A stretch of DNA of 33,911 bases from Nemertoderma westbladi (lineage: Eukaryota; Xenacoelomorpha; Nemertodermatida; Nemertodermatidae): the NCBI GenBank assembly GCA_032718475.1, contig JAUCBJ010000308.1, positions 1-33,911 on the forward strand, in the 5' to 3' direction. Made by a program: the position numbers and the translations under genes. This document shows positions 19,570-30,037 of this stretch, piece after piece; the stretch's first letter is position 1, and each line of letters starts with the position of its first letter. The notes beneath the pieces are model-generated. The model was not told where the DNA came from. It saw nothing but the letters and a program-made list of their open reading frames with translations, and searched no databases.

Positions 19570-22115
19570 CAATGAGTTACAACCAACCACCAGTGGCCCG
19601 CCGAGTCGCTGTGATGCGTTCCCCCGTCTTAGAAGCCGATTATCAGTCCCGTCCACTTCGATTGCTACTCGACAGTGGCGCAGAATCCGATCTCATCCGG
19701 GAGGCATTCGCCCGCCAGCTGGGCGTCCATATCTCCCCGAGTAGTTGCCAGGTTCCCGAACAGGCCGATGGACAGTCTAAGATGAAAGTTACCGGCGAAA
19801 TGCGTTTTGTCATCCACCGTGGCTCGATCCCCTTCGAGTTTAACGGTCTCGTCGTCCCGGAGCTCGGATGTCCCATCATGTGTGGAATGCCGTTCCTATA
19901 CCGCAATGATATAACGCTACGTCCCGCCCATATGACGATTACCCTGCCGGACGGCACCACAATACCCTTCGGAGGCCAGCACTCAACCTCCACGCGCCCG
20001 CGACGACCCGAGTCCACACTGATACGTGCATCTACCCGGTCCGTCGTGGTCTGGCCAGACGCGGATCTCACCCTACCGGTAGCGAGTTCCATGCCCCTCT
20101 TACTGGCACCCCACCACCCATCTACGTCTCCGAATGAGCCCTGGTTCCAACCGTTCCTTGCCGACGTGTGCGACGGTTCCGTCGCCATCCGCAATGTCAC
20201 CCAGATCCCCATCAGGATCAAACGGAACTCTCACGTTTGCTTGGCAACACCCATCCAACCGGCGGCAATATCGACCGCTTCCGTTGACACAGTCCCACTG
20301 CCTACACCGCGCTCTACCCGTCGCCCCAACCCCAGTTCCGTCGATGGTGTACGCTTAAACCCCGACAACATCCTCACCAGCGCTGAACGCTGCCAGTTTT
20401 CCGACGTCCTCGCCGCGCACTCCACGGTATTCGAAGCCGAGTACCCCGGATACAACGGCGCCGCGGGCCCCTATGAAGCCGTTGTCAAAATGGGACCAAC
20501 TCTACCCCCTCAACAGAAAGGACGCGTACCCCAATACGGCCGCAACCGCCTCGTCGAGTTGCAGGACCGGTTCGACGAACTCGAACAATGCGGTGTCTTC
20601 GCTACACCCGAACACGCAGGGGTACATGTGGAGTACACAGGGATGTCCCTCCTTCCTCGTCGCCAAACCCAACGGAGGAACTCGTCTCGTTACAGCCTTT
20701 AACGAAATCGCCCGGTATGCTAAACCCCAGCCATCACTCCTCCCTAGTGTCGAGTCTACCCTGCGCGAAATCGGTTCCTATAAGTTCCTCATCAAAACCG
20801 ATTTAACGAGTGCGTTCTACCAGATCCCCATTAGTCGCAACTCCATGAAGTTCTGCGGCGTTGTTACACCATTCCGTGGCGTGCGAGTCTATACCCGTTG
20901 CGCCATGGGTATGCCCGGAACCGAGCCTTGGAAGAACTGATGTGCCGTGTCCTTGGGGAACTTATCAAGCAGGGCGCCGTCAGTAAACTCGCAGACGATT
21001 TGTATTGTGGCGGTAACACGATAGATGAATTAGCTACAAATTTTAACGCGCTTCTCGCAGCCCTCGCACGCTCTTCTTTACGTTTATCCCCCAAGAAGAC
21101 CGTCATTTGCCCGCATTCCACTACCATTCTTGGCTGGCAATGGACTGCTGGCTCCCAGACCGCGTCGTCTCATGTCGTTTCAGCCCTCCCAACCTGCGAT
21201 AAACCTGACACTGTCCGGTCCCTCCGTTCCTTCCTGGGATCGTATAAAGTCCTCGCGCGCGTCCTCCCCCATTGCGCAGCACTTCTCTCCGACCTCGACG
21301 AACTCGCAGTCGGCGCTTCCGCCGATATCATTCAGTGGACGGATCCTTCGACTTGTGCATTCCGGCGCGCTCAGGCCGCCCTGAAAACATGCCGTACTGT
21401 GGTTCTCCCACGGCCCTCCGACGAGCTGTTCATCGTCACCGACACAGCCTCCAGCGTCGATGGACTCGGCGCTGTCTTATATATCCGCCGCGAGTCGAAA
21501 CTCCTCGTCGCCGGGTTCTACTCCGCGAAGTTGCGTACGTGGCTCCCTTGCGAATTAGAAGCACTCGCCATCGCCGCAGCTGTTCATCACTTCGCTCCCT
21601 ATATCACTCACGCTACTACCCGCACGTCCGTTGTCACCGATAGTAAACCCTGCGTCCAGGCGTTCGCTAAACTTACTCGTGGGGCTTACTCCAACAGCCC
21701 GAGACTCACTACCTTCCTCGCCACGGTGAGCCAGTTCTCCCTCCTCGTGGTCCATATCCAGGGTTCGCGCAACCTACCAGCCGACTTCCAAAGTCGCAGT
21801 ATTCCCGAGTGTGTTAATCCACAGTGCCAGGTCTGTGACTTCGTTAATCAGCTTGCCGACGAACCCATCATCCGTACGGCGGGCCTCACCAAAGACCCCC
21901 CCCCCCCTCCAGCGCATCCCTTGTACGCCACCCGTAGTACCTGGCTCGTCACCCAGCAGGAATGCGCATCTATCCGTCGCACCAAGGCACACCTCGCACA
22001 GGGCACGCGTCCCTCCAAGAAGGAGACGACCATCCTCGACGTTAAGCGTCCGTCACCATGGACGGACTCCTCGTTGTTCCTTGACACACCGCGTTCTCGA
22101 CTCCACGGGAAATGA
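19570..22115 (+). pseudogene. Pol: protease, reverse transcriptase, RNase H (frameshifted)
   Basis: Retropepsin: LLLDSGAESDLI at about 19665-19700, with the catalytic DSG, and a later CGMPFLYRND block. RT: after the [11 protein letters not shown] region a frameshift near 20640 interrupts the fingers; then [33 protein letters not shown] (first catalytic Asp) and CAMGMPG; a second shift near 20920; then [13 protein letters not shown] and LADDLYCGG, a variant of the YxDD box. RNase H: VTDTASSVDGLGAVLY, CELEALAIAAA, VVTDSK and LPADFQSR supply the D-E-D-D set. It copies element RNA into DNA. The ORF ends with TGA at 22113-22115, overlapping the next frame's ATG. Confidence 0.85.
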
Positions 22116-23416
22116 TCGTTGTCCCTCGCCATGCGCTCTCTGGTCTCCTTACGTCACTGCACCTCGAGTTGCAGCACCCGTTGCGTACCCAGCTGCGCGT
22201 TACGTTTCTGCGGTACTTCTACGCCCTCGACATGGAAGAAGCCATCACATCCATCCACTCACAGTGCGCCCAATGCGCCGCGCTGCGTTCCGCCCCACGG
22301 CGATCCATCGAGCAGTCGTCCGGTGACCCTCCGGCCGCCATCGGAATCGCATTCGCTGCCGATGTCATCCGTCGCCATAGACAGTTCATCCTCATCCTCC
22401 GAGAAACCGCCTCGTCATACTCCGCTGCCATGTTCCTCTCTGATGAACAACACACAACGTTGCGGGATGGCCTCCTCACGTTGTGCGTCGGTATGTGCCC
22501 CCTTAGCGGCCCCCACGCAGTCATCCGTACCGATCCCGCACACGGATTCCGTGCGTTAGTCGGCAACAAAGTTTTATCTGCCCACCATATCCTTATTGAG
22601 TTAGGATGCGCCAAAAATAAAGACAAAAATCCGGTCGCGGAACACGCCGTCCGCGAATTAGAAGATGAACTCCTTAAACTCCATCCCTCCGGGGGACCCT
22701 ACTCCATTGTGTCTCTCGCCCTCGCCGTCGCCCGGTTAAATGCACATATCCGGTCGAGCGGCGTATCCGCCCGAGAAATTCTGCTCCAACGCGATCAGTT
22801 TACTGGCACTCAACTCCCCCTCATCGATTCTGAGCTTATCGACCAGCAACATCGCCGTCGTTTGGCCAATCATCCCCATAGTGCACAGTCCAAAAATCCA
22901 CATCCCAGTCGCTCCGCTAGAGATACTCCGTTAGAAGTAGGAGATATCGTATACCTCCACGCCGATTCGCCGCAACTACAGGGCCGACCCCGGTACATTG
23001 TAGCGACAACGGACCAATCCTGGGTAAGTGTCCGGAAGTTCGTCGGTCGCTAACTGCGTTCGCAGGCCTATCGGGTTCTGCGGTCCGAATGTTATCGCGT
23101 ACCCTACCGCGATACCTCGGTACCTGCGGTCGACGAACCCTCGTCCAACAACGATGACGAGGGGTCTGCGGGTCTACCTTCCCCGCGACCAGCCGACACC
23201 GAACCGCCGGGTGAGCGACATTACCAGGCCCCTCCTCCGGTACCTTCTGTGCGTCCAACTACACCCCCTACGGCACCAGCGCGCTCCCCATCACCCTCTT
23301 CGTCCCTAGACGAGGTGTTCCTCGGGTTCGACGATGTGGACAACGTTCCTCCACACACCCGGCGTCCTCAGCGTCATACGCGCCCACCAGACTACTATGG
23401 GATTCCCCTACCATGA
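22112..23416 (+). pseudogene. Integrase and Pol C-terminus with premature stop
   Basis: N-terminal zinc domain H-x4-H (HLELQH) and later C-x2-C (CAQC). The catalytic core shows Asp in FAADVIRR, Asp in VIRTDPAHG, and Glu in NPVAEHAVRELE, with the spacing of retroviral-type integrases; it inserts the cDNA copy into DNA. The C-terminal domain has LEVGDIVYLHADSP and VRKFVG. A TAA at 23051-23053 stops the frame, but the same frame then stays open to a TGA at 23414-23416 and encodes LRSQAYRVLRSECYRV and a Pro/Ser-rich tail ending DYYGIPLP. The TAA is therefore a nonsense mutation (for example CAA to TAA). The upstream junction near 22112 is a frameshift relative to the RNase H frame. Confidence 0.85.
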
Positions 23417-23854
23417 TTACACCACAATACTAAAGTTTTCCTACGTGTTTATGGTATCCCGTGCGTTACAGCGGCCATTACTATTGGCTCTTAGTTTGTT
23501 TGCGTATTTGCATCCCTTTAGTATAGTCTGTTTTTTTGCCAGTCTGTTACAATCCGCTATAAACTCGTCGTAGTGTTTGAGAAACTGACTGACCTTGTCC
23601 GCACGAAACTGAAAATAATTTAGTTAGGCGTCTTCATGCGTTGTTCATTCTATATGTAGTATTATTAGTAGGAAAGCCGATCGGTGGTTAAATGTCCTTA
23701 TTTAATTGTGCATACAGTTGTAGTATAAAACGTACCGTACCTATTCGCGAGAAACTGAAAGTAATTTAGGTAAGCCTTATAATTAGTCAATGCCGGCACC
23801 CTTTTTATATTTGCAATTCATAAAAGGGCAGAACTAACTATCGAAAGGTAAAGT
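23417..23854. other. Post-pol region of the LTR element
   Basis: No further gene. Two short related blocks, CGAAACTGAAAATAATTTAG (23604) and GAGAAACTGAAAGTAATTTA (23750), form a local repeat. No envelope-like ORF. Confidence 0.5.
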
Positions 23855-23875
23855 AGAAAGAAAGAAAAAAAGGGA
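23855..23875 (+). promoter_or_regulatory. Polypurine tract of the LTR element
   Basis: Uninterrupted 21-base purine run of GAAA units ending AAAGGGA, one base before the sequence that matches the start of the 5' LTR. This is the expected plus-strand primer position. Confidence 0.75.
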
Positions 23876-23876
23876 T

Positions 23877-23896
23877 CACGCCAGCCAACCATCAAG
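23877..23896 (+). repeat. 3' LTR remnant (~20 bp)
   Basis: CACGCCAGCCAACCATCAAG matches the first 20 bases of the 5' LTR except for one G/A change; similarity stops abruptly after it. The rest of the 3' LTR is deleted or replaced. Confidence 0.7.
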
Positions 23897-25183
23897 TTTA
23901 AATTGCACTAATCATCAGGTAGGCTAGACCAGATCCATCGTTCAGTAATAATGTACTGGTGTAAATATAAAAAAATTACACTCCTCCCATGAAACTTTAC
24001 AATGATATCAGACTAGGAACTAACTGACTGGTCATCAAACTGAAGGTTTTTAGATTTGGTAGGCCTAATATGCTTGCATGTTTGACAAGACAATTTTGTT
24101 ATGTCACGTTTTTTAGAACCCCCCCCCCCCCCCCAATGTCACAAACTGTTACGTTATATCATGTCACGTTATGCCCTCCCTTGCTTTACGTAATTAAAGC
24201 ATGGCCCCAAATAAAATAAATCAAGTGTTTCACTGATAACTTTTGAAAAAATTCAGTAAACAGCCAATTAGGTTTGTTTCCCTGAGTTTTATAAAGTCGT
24301 TCGAACGAGTGTGCAAAAGTCGGGGAAACTAAAAAAGATTACAAAACTGGCCGCTGAGGGGCACCATATAGGCCTATATTGGTTATACATTAAGAAACTA
24401 GAGCAAACGTGTTGTTATATTATAATTAATTGTTTCATTACCTTAGTAATATATCTAGGCAATTTTTGGAACAATATCCCAATCGAAAGCCCGCGGAAGC
24501 GATTATCTGTACATAATTAATTAATCCCACTATATATATACTACAGGGTTAAGTATTATCTCTCGGATTAAGTTTATTGGTTACTAAAACAAGAGTGGGG
24601 CCTCTGTGCAAGCAAAAGCTGCAAGCCATCTTAGCGAACAATTATAATTATAATATGGGTATAGTTATATCTTGGCTTCCCACACACACATACACTGACC
24701 CCCCTCCCCCCATCCATACCACGACTTTTAGAAAACGGCCATAGTATAATTATAACAGTGCGTTGATGGCTCGCAGTTTTGACTCGCCCCACAATTGCTT
24801 ACGCCTATTCCATAAATTAAATGAGTTTTCCACTTCCAATCTCTTTCCAATTTTTTTCACTAAAATATATATATTTCTCCAATAAAATATGTTAATGTTT
24901 TAAATGTTAAAATTTTTTAATCAATTTATAACTGTGACCAGTTATATAGATTTTGTTTGTTGTTTTGGGTAGAATACCGTGTCATACTCCTGTCCCATAT
25001 TAAGCGATAATAAATTTTTTGTGATATTCCTATTAAAAATTTCTATTTCCCAACCCTCTTTAAATCTGAGCAAATTTGTTGAAATTTTCGAAACAGTTCG
25101 AATCAGTGTCAGATCAGAACAGAGTCAACTTAAACATTGTAATTTCATTGCGCCTGTTAGTTTTCACAAAAACGACCTGTTCA
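23897..25183. other. AT-rich gap with C-tract and one palindromic repeat
   Basis: No gene recognised. C16 lies at 24119-24134, followed by an imperfect ATGTCAC/GTTACGTTATATCATGTCACGTTA repeat cluster. The third copy of the 54-bp palindrome is at 24276-24329. Two TAGGCCTA octamers are at 24060 and 24369. Confidence 0.45.
24276..24329. repeat. 54-bp palindromic repeat, copy 3 (reverse orientation)
   Basis: GTTTCCCTGAGTTTTATAAA, then GTCGTTCGAACGAG, then GCAAAAGTCGGGGAAAC: the reverse orientation of copies at 14904 and 15008, with the same TTCGAA centre. Confidence 0.8.
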
Positions 25184-25527
25184 CATTTGGGAACACTGGC
25201 ACCACAGCAAATCCAATATATTTTATAAAAGACCAAAAATCAAAAGTAGTGTCTCAAAACATTGAAAACCACAAACAGACTCCAATTTTATAGACTTTTA
25301 TAAAATTTTATTGGTCTAGGGGGCGTCTTTAATGTCCCATTTGGGAACACTGGCTATATTTTTTTTTGATTTGAATTAGTAAACGATGGTGACGGATTTT
25401 GTTTGATTTGATTTAGTAAACAACTTAGGGAGATGCTTTGTTTGAAATTATATTTAACTATTAATCTCCAGGTCAGTCCCATTTGGGAACACTGTGCTCC
25501 ATATTTTACCAATGTTCACAAATGGGA
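25184..25527. repeat. Cluster of CATTTGGGAACACTGGC words with a hairpin
   Basis: Plus-strand copies at 25184-25200, 25338-25354 and 25480-25494 (the last ends ACTGTG). At 25509-25527 an inverted copy with two mismatches (CCAATGTTCACAAATGGGA) makes a hairpin with the third copy, loop about 14 bp. Sequence between copies is not repeated. Confidence 0.75.
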
Positions 25528-25749
25528 CAAAAAATTTCGTAATAAGGTTTATTCCAGCTATACATATTTCATTCGTACTACCTACATCCATTGATAGTCC
25601 AACAATATTTGGTTCAATTTTACTATAATGCTTTACAGCAGAAATACGTTCCCATACAACAGGACACAAATACATATTCGTTATGACATTTTGAACGATT
25701 TTTTAGAGAAATACATGGAGTAAAATTATTTTCTAGTTTTAGATATTCT

Positions 25750-26170
25750 ATTTTATCACCAGTGTTGCCAAATTGGAACATAAATTTTTAAAGGGGGTAA
25801 TTGATGGTGGTTGACAAGATGGTCGTTTTTCTGAACTTTTTATTCAAATAATAATGTCATATTGTTTAAAAATCTAATTTTAATGTCGCCACTGGTTTGG
25901 AATATCAAATTTGTAATGTTTTTGACCACTATTAATTTTTTGCGTGTCCCAAAAAACGAAAAAATGGAAATTGGCATAATTTGGCATGCCAGAAAATAAA
26001 AAACAACATTCCACTCTTCCTAAAAATATTAACATTAAAAAGTAATATAAGCCTAAATTAATAAAATAAAAATAAAAAAAAAGAATAATAATTTGATAAG
26101 AAGAATTTGATTAAATAAAATAAAAAAAAGCCCCAATTGGCAATTGGGAACACTGGTAGATAAACGGTTT
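25750..26170. mobile_element. MITE-like segment with CAGTGTT inverted ends
   Basis: Left end TTTTATCACCAGTGTTGCCA at 25751 and right end whose reverse complement reads GTTTATCTACCAGTGTTCCC near 26168 form an imperfect inverted repeat of about 22 bp. The ends contain the same ACACTGG word as the upstream cluster. CAGTG-type ends occur in hAT elements, but I found no 8-bp duplication. No ORF. Confidence 0.5.
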
Positions 26171-27308
26171 TAACATTTGATTTTTTATAGTAGGTCGATA
26201 AATGATTGCCATTCTTTATTGTTTATTTTGCATCGCTTTCACACTCAGATATTTTTGTCCTTGGTTTTTTAAATTAATTATGTAGTCATCATTGTCCGCT
26301 CAAAGTTCAACATTCACATACATTAGCTATTCTTAAAGTTAACATACTAAATGTCATAAAAGAACTTAAGTACTATAGTATACTAGAGTATCTATCCTTG
26401 AGGAAATTTACAACCTTATTAATTACGCCAATTAAAGTTTAATGTCATCCATCAACGTTACTAATTGATACTTGCAGTTCGTTAAGGTTGTTTGCTATTT
26501 CAGTACATTGAGGGCAATCATGAGACTGTAATAGTAGTGATGACTGTTTAATTGCAGCAAAGAGGATAGATAGGCTTCCCATGTTGAAAAACGCATTACT
26601 CAAAGCCTAGCATCATATATAGCTCATACTTTTTTTATAGATTAAAAATTTCAAAAATATTATTTTGTTCGATTTTGGTGCATAATTTATTGGCAAATTC
26701 GAATATGTAAGTAAGTTACTTCACATTATGGGGATGATCACACTATGGCATGATTTAATTTCAATGAAATTAACACCATGTTACCGAAAGAATGTGATTC
26801 CTGAAAGATAGAGACAGACTATAGATCTTGCCAAACCTCAGACTTGACATCGGAAATGAATTCAGCGACTTCGAAAACTCCCATGGTGAAAATTTAGCTA
26901 GGTCGTGTGTATATTATAAAACGCGTATATAATAAGCGCATTACAAATATTTATTACTATTATTAATATTGTTGGTAGGCATACCAACAGATAGACAGAC
27001 CGTCCGACAGACAGCGAGACTGGCAGTTAATATTACAACAAACCTCAAAACTGACATCGGAAGTTATTACCGTTTTGAATAACATATGAATAAGCACAAA
27101 GTAAGAATAGTTATAAAGTTATATCACTGTCACATTCATTTACCAAACACTGAAACATATAATTACAGAATTGACCTAGAGAGAATAACAACCATCCAAC
27201 CAAGACCGGTACTACTGCAGAACTGCTTACCTAGGCCTAATAGTAGTACTGACTACGGAGTATTTAGCTAATGAGGTTAGTCCTAATATATTACACAGTA
27301 TGTAATAA
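26171..27308. other. AT-rich gap, partly LTR-like
   Basis: No gene recognised. A diverged direct repeat AACCTCA-ACTTGACATCGGAA occurs at about 26834 and 27044. The part nearest 27308 may be the LTR of the minus-strand element described next; its far end could not be found. Confidence 0.4.
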
Positions 27309-27635
27309 CGGCTACATCCTCCCCCATTAAATATAGTTTCGTAATAAGTGACAAAAAATATTACATCATCCCATAAGAAATAATCAGAAATAATTAGGTG
27401 GTTTAACGAGTCTACCAGATTTTGTAATGATGCGTGATGCAGGGGCAAGATGTATCGTAGCCACTAAAACGACATAATCGTTTGTGCATCGCACCTCTGC
27501 AACTTGCGGACTTAGCACCTCGGTTACCCAGGTAGGCTGGATATTCGGCTCATCCTTCCAGCAGACATGCACTTTCATGAGCGCGGGAGAATTTCCACGG
27601 AGTAACACATTCTTCTTGAAACCCGGAGTCGACAC
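27309..27635 (-). pseudogene. 3' relic of a Ty3/gypsy-like element (Pol tail, PPT, LTR start)
   Basis: Read on the minus strand, an 83-codon open frame (27635 to 27384) holds WVTEVLSPQVAEVRC and ends SGRLVKPPNYF. That resembles the C-terminal end of Ty3/gypsy integrases, where a strand-rich domain is followed by GR-VKPP-(Y/F). About 60 bp beyond the stop, the minus strand reads GGGGGAGGATGTAGCCG, the polypurine tract plus TGT start of a 3' LTR, at about 27309-27325. The order is right for an LTR element's 3' end. The rest of pol is missing; sequence beyond the neighbouring LINE insertion (33326 onward) does not show it. The assignment rests on short motifs only. Confidence 0.45.
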
Positions 27636-27832
27636 AATACTTGATAAACAACCGCGACCTCTATACTAACAGCAGAACTGTTGAACAGACCAATACCCGT
27701 TAATATCCTTCTGCCAACCTAATAAGTTCTCGTCATTTGTACATTATTAAAATATATTACACTCAATTACCTATTGTTTACTGCTGTACTGTATTGGGCC
27801 TACCAAACCTATATCTATAATACCCGTTAACA

Positions 27833-28744
27833 ATGTCTACTACAATGGCAAAGGAGTATTCAACACTCGAGAGAGGAATATTCACCCTGATCCGGAATAT
27901 AAAATCAAAGAAAAGTATGTCGAACGAAGAAGAAAAAACCTTACTCGAATCATTAGCCAGGATGAATTCGCTGTTTACAGCATCCCTTGGCGATCTAGCC
28001 GACGCGCGTGCAGAAACTCTTACAACAAAGAACGAGGTAATAGCTTGCAAGGACAAAGTTATTGAACTATCCCGCGATATGTCTCGATCTCTCGCAACTG
28101 AATGCCCTGACCCGCCCAGGGTGCAAAGAGACTTCCAGCCGATAGCGATAGACGACGACAATAACTGGACAGAAGTTACACACCTCCGACGTAAACACAA
28201 CTACCGGCAACCTCAGACTGAATCGCACAGAGACAACGTCTTAGTTAACCGTACAGGTGAACCACTAACTACCTCAGACCAACCTCTAGGTCTGCGACCC
28301 GATCGCACACTAAGCAGATCTCTATACGCCCAGGCAGCCGGTAAGCCTGCTTTGCGTGGAACCAAGATTGGTGGACGTCTGCGCACAACTGCGGCTGAGT
28401 CGCTGACAAACTCCCAGTCACCTAGAGAGGCTCACATTCACATCGGCCGCCTAGACAAGACGGTAACAGTCGCCGATATCGCAGAATATCTAAACGAAAT
28501 CGACATTCCTTACAAGGAAATAATTCCCCTACCACTCTTCCCAAACTCAGAATTCCTCAGTGTCCATCTAATAGGCAACCAGGAACACCGCTCAGCCCTC
28601 ATGGATCCGGATATCTGGGACAGTGGAATAACAATCCGAAATTATATACTCTCTGCTTCAGAAAGAGAGAAGTTCGGCCTGAAGCCTCGTCGTCCGAAAC
28701 TCAGAAATCAGACCCAAGATGGCTTACCAAACCAAGCGAACTGA
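27833..28744 (+). CDS. LINE ORF1 protein (coiled coil, RRM-like)
   Basis: 303 residues. ATG has A at -3 and is the first in the element. Residues about 10-100 are rich in Lys/Glu/Leu with heptad-like spacing (for example TLLESLARMNSLFTASL), suggesting a coiled coil for multimerisation. Residues about 140-190 are basic. Residues about 200-272 (HIHIGRLDKTVTVADIAEYL through GITIRNYIL) look like the RRM-like RNA-binding fold of LINE ORF1 proteins. No CCHC knuckle is seen. By family role it would coat element RNA. The stop is TGA, followed by CTA, and the same frame stays open for the whole distance to the ORF2 stop. Confidence 0.85.
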   Translation: MSTTMAKEYSTLERGIFTLIRNIKSKKSMSNEEEKTLLESLARMNSLFTASLGDLADARAETLTTKNEVIACKDKVIELSRDMSRSLATECPDPPRVQRDFQPIAIDDDNNWTEVTHLRRKHNYRQPQTESHRDNVLVNRTGEPLTTSDQPLGLRPDRTLSRSLYAQAAGKPALRGTKIGGRLRTTAAESLTNSQSPREAHIHIGRLDKTVTVADIAEYLNEIDIPYKEIIPLPLFPNSEFLSVHLIGNQEHRSALMDPDIWDSGITIRNYILSASEREKFGLKPRRPKLRNQTQDGLPNQAN

Positions 28745-28747
28745 CTA
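28742..28747 (+). promoter_or_regulatory. Candidate leaky stop: UGA-CUA
   Basis: The ORF1 stop is TGA followed immediately by CTA. UGA-CUA is the established readthrough context in alphaviruses and in several animal mRNAs. After it, 431 codons in the same frame are open up to the ORF2 start at 30038, so one stop codon is all that separates ORF1 from ORF2. The next ATG (28748) is followed at once by TAA, and the following ATG pair (28773, 28776) opens a different frame, so simple re-initiation would not lead to ORF2. Confidence 0.55.
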
Positions 28748-28821
28748 AATGTAACAACCCTGGTTTGGAGCAATGATGGGTTCACTTCAGTTCAATCTCA
28801 CCCATCGCATAACCTACCCCG

Positions 28822-30037
28822 CAGCGTACAGGTCGCCTCCTCGACGCCCAATAACGTACCGGTCGCCTCCCCACCACCCAATAACGTACCGACCGCCTCC
28901 CCAATGCCCAATACCGTACCGGCCGCCTCCCCGACGCCCAATCACGTACCGGTCGCCTCCCCGGCGCCCAATAACGTACCGGTTGCCTCCCCGGCGCCCA
29001 ATAATGTACCGGCCGCCTCCCCGGCGCCCAATAACGTACCGGTCGCCTCCCCGGCGCCCAATAACGTACCAGTCGCCTCCCCGGCGCCCAATAACGTACC
29101 GGTCGCCTCCCCGACGCGCAATAACGTACCGGTCGCCTCCCCGGCCCCCAATAACGTACCGGTCGCCTCCCCGGCGCCCAATAACGTACCGACCGCCTCC
29201 CCAATGCCCAATAACGTACCGGCCGCCTCCCCGACGCCCAATCACGTACCGGTCGCCTCCCCGGCGCCCAATAACGTACCGGTTGCCTCCCCGGCGCCCA
29301 ATAACGTACCGGTCGCCTCCCCGGCGCCCAATAACGTACCAGTCGCCTCCCCGGCGCCCAATAACGTACCGGTCGCCTCCCCGACGCGCAATAACGTACC
29401 GGTCGCCTCCCCGGCCCCCAATAACGTACCGGTCGCCTCCCCGGCGCCCAATAACGTACCGACCGCCTCCCCAATGCCCAATCACGTACCGGTCGCCTCC
29501 CCGGCGCCCAATAACGTACCGGTTGCCTCCCCGGCGCCCAATAATGTACCGGCCGCCTCCCCGGCGCCCAATAACGTACCGGTCGCCTCCCCGGCGCCCA
29601 ATAAATTACCGGTCGCCTCCCCGACTCGCAATAACGTACCGGTCGCCTCCCCGGCCCCCAATAACGTACCGGTCGCCTCCCCGGCGCCCAATAACGTACC
29701 GACCGCCTCCCCAATGCCCAATAACGTACCGGCCGCCTCCCCGACGCCCAATCACGTACCGGTCGCCTCCCCGGTGCCCAATAACGTACCGGTCGCCTCC
29801 CCGGCGCCCAATAACGAACCGGTCGCCTCCCCGGCGCCCAATAACGTACCGGTCGCCTCCCCGGTGCCCAATAACGTACCGGCCGCCTCTCCGACGCCCA
29901 ATAACGTACCGGTCGCCTCCCCGGCCCCCAATAACGTACCGACCGCCTCCCCGGCGCCCAATAACGTACCGGCCACCTCTCCGACGCCCAATAACGTACC
30001 GGCCACCTCCCCGACGCGCAATAACGTACCGGTCGCC
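28822..30037 (+). repeat. 30-bp coding minisatellite, 41 units
   Basis: The landmark GTACCGGTCGCCTCC starts at 28826 (a degenerate GTACAGG unit) and recurs every 30 bases to 30026, with no insertion or deletion. In the frame shared by ORF1 and ORF2 the unit reads about PNNVPVASPA. Variants (H for N; T or A for the second V; TR or MP in place of AP) recur in order: the CCAATGCCCA marker is at 28901, 29201, 29471 and 29711, spacings 300, 270 and 240 bp, i.e. higher-order blocks of 8-10 units. Since 30 is a multiple of 3 and the unit has few stops, five of six frames are open; ORFs predicted in the other frames are artefacts. The last unit runs into GCCATGG, the ORF2 start. Confidence 0.97.

Larger units (their letters stand above)
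17999..23896 (+). mobile_element. LTR retrotransposon, Ty3/gypsy-like order, decayed
   Basis: Domain order gag, protease, RT, RNase H, integrase marks a Ty3/gypsy-type element. The element starts CACGCCAGCCAACCGTCAAG at 17999, and the same 20 bases with one change restart at 23877, directly after a purine-rich tract. That places a 5' LTR at about 17999-18342 and only the first ~20 bases of a 3' LTR. The element is far more GC- and CpG-rich than its surroundings. Coding sequence carries frameshifts near 19175, 20640, 20920 and 22112, and an in-frame TAA at 23051. Without a 3' LTR and with broken pol it cannot be autonomous. Confidence 0.85.

Noticed and set aside
22112-22115. ATGA overlap as programmed stop-restart between RNase H and integrase
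   Set aside because: The integrase normally continues from the same polyprotein and four other lesions exist, so a one-base indel is the simpler reading.
28904-30037. ORF2 starting at the ATG inside the minisatellite
   Set aside because: That ATG is a CCAATGCCCA variant of the unit. The ATG at 30038 has a strong GCCATGG context at the true edge of the endonuclease domain.
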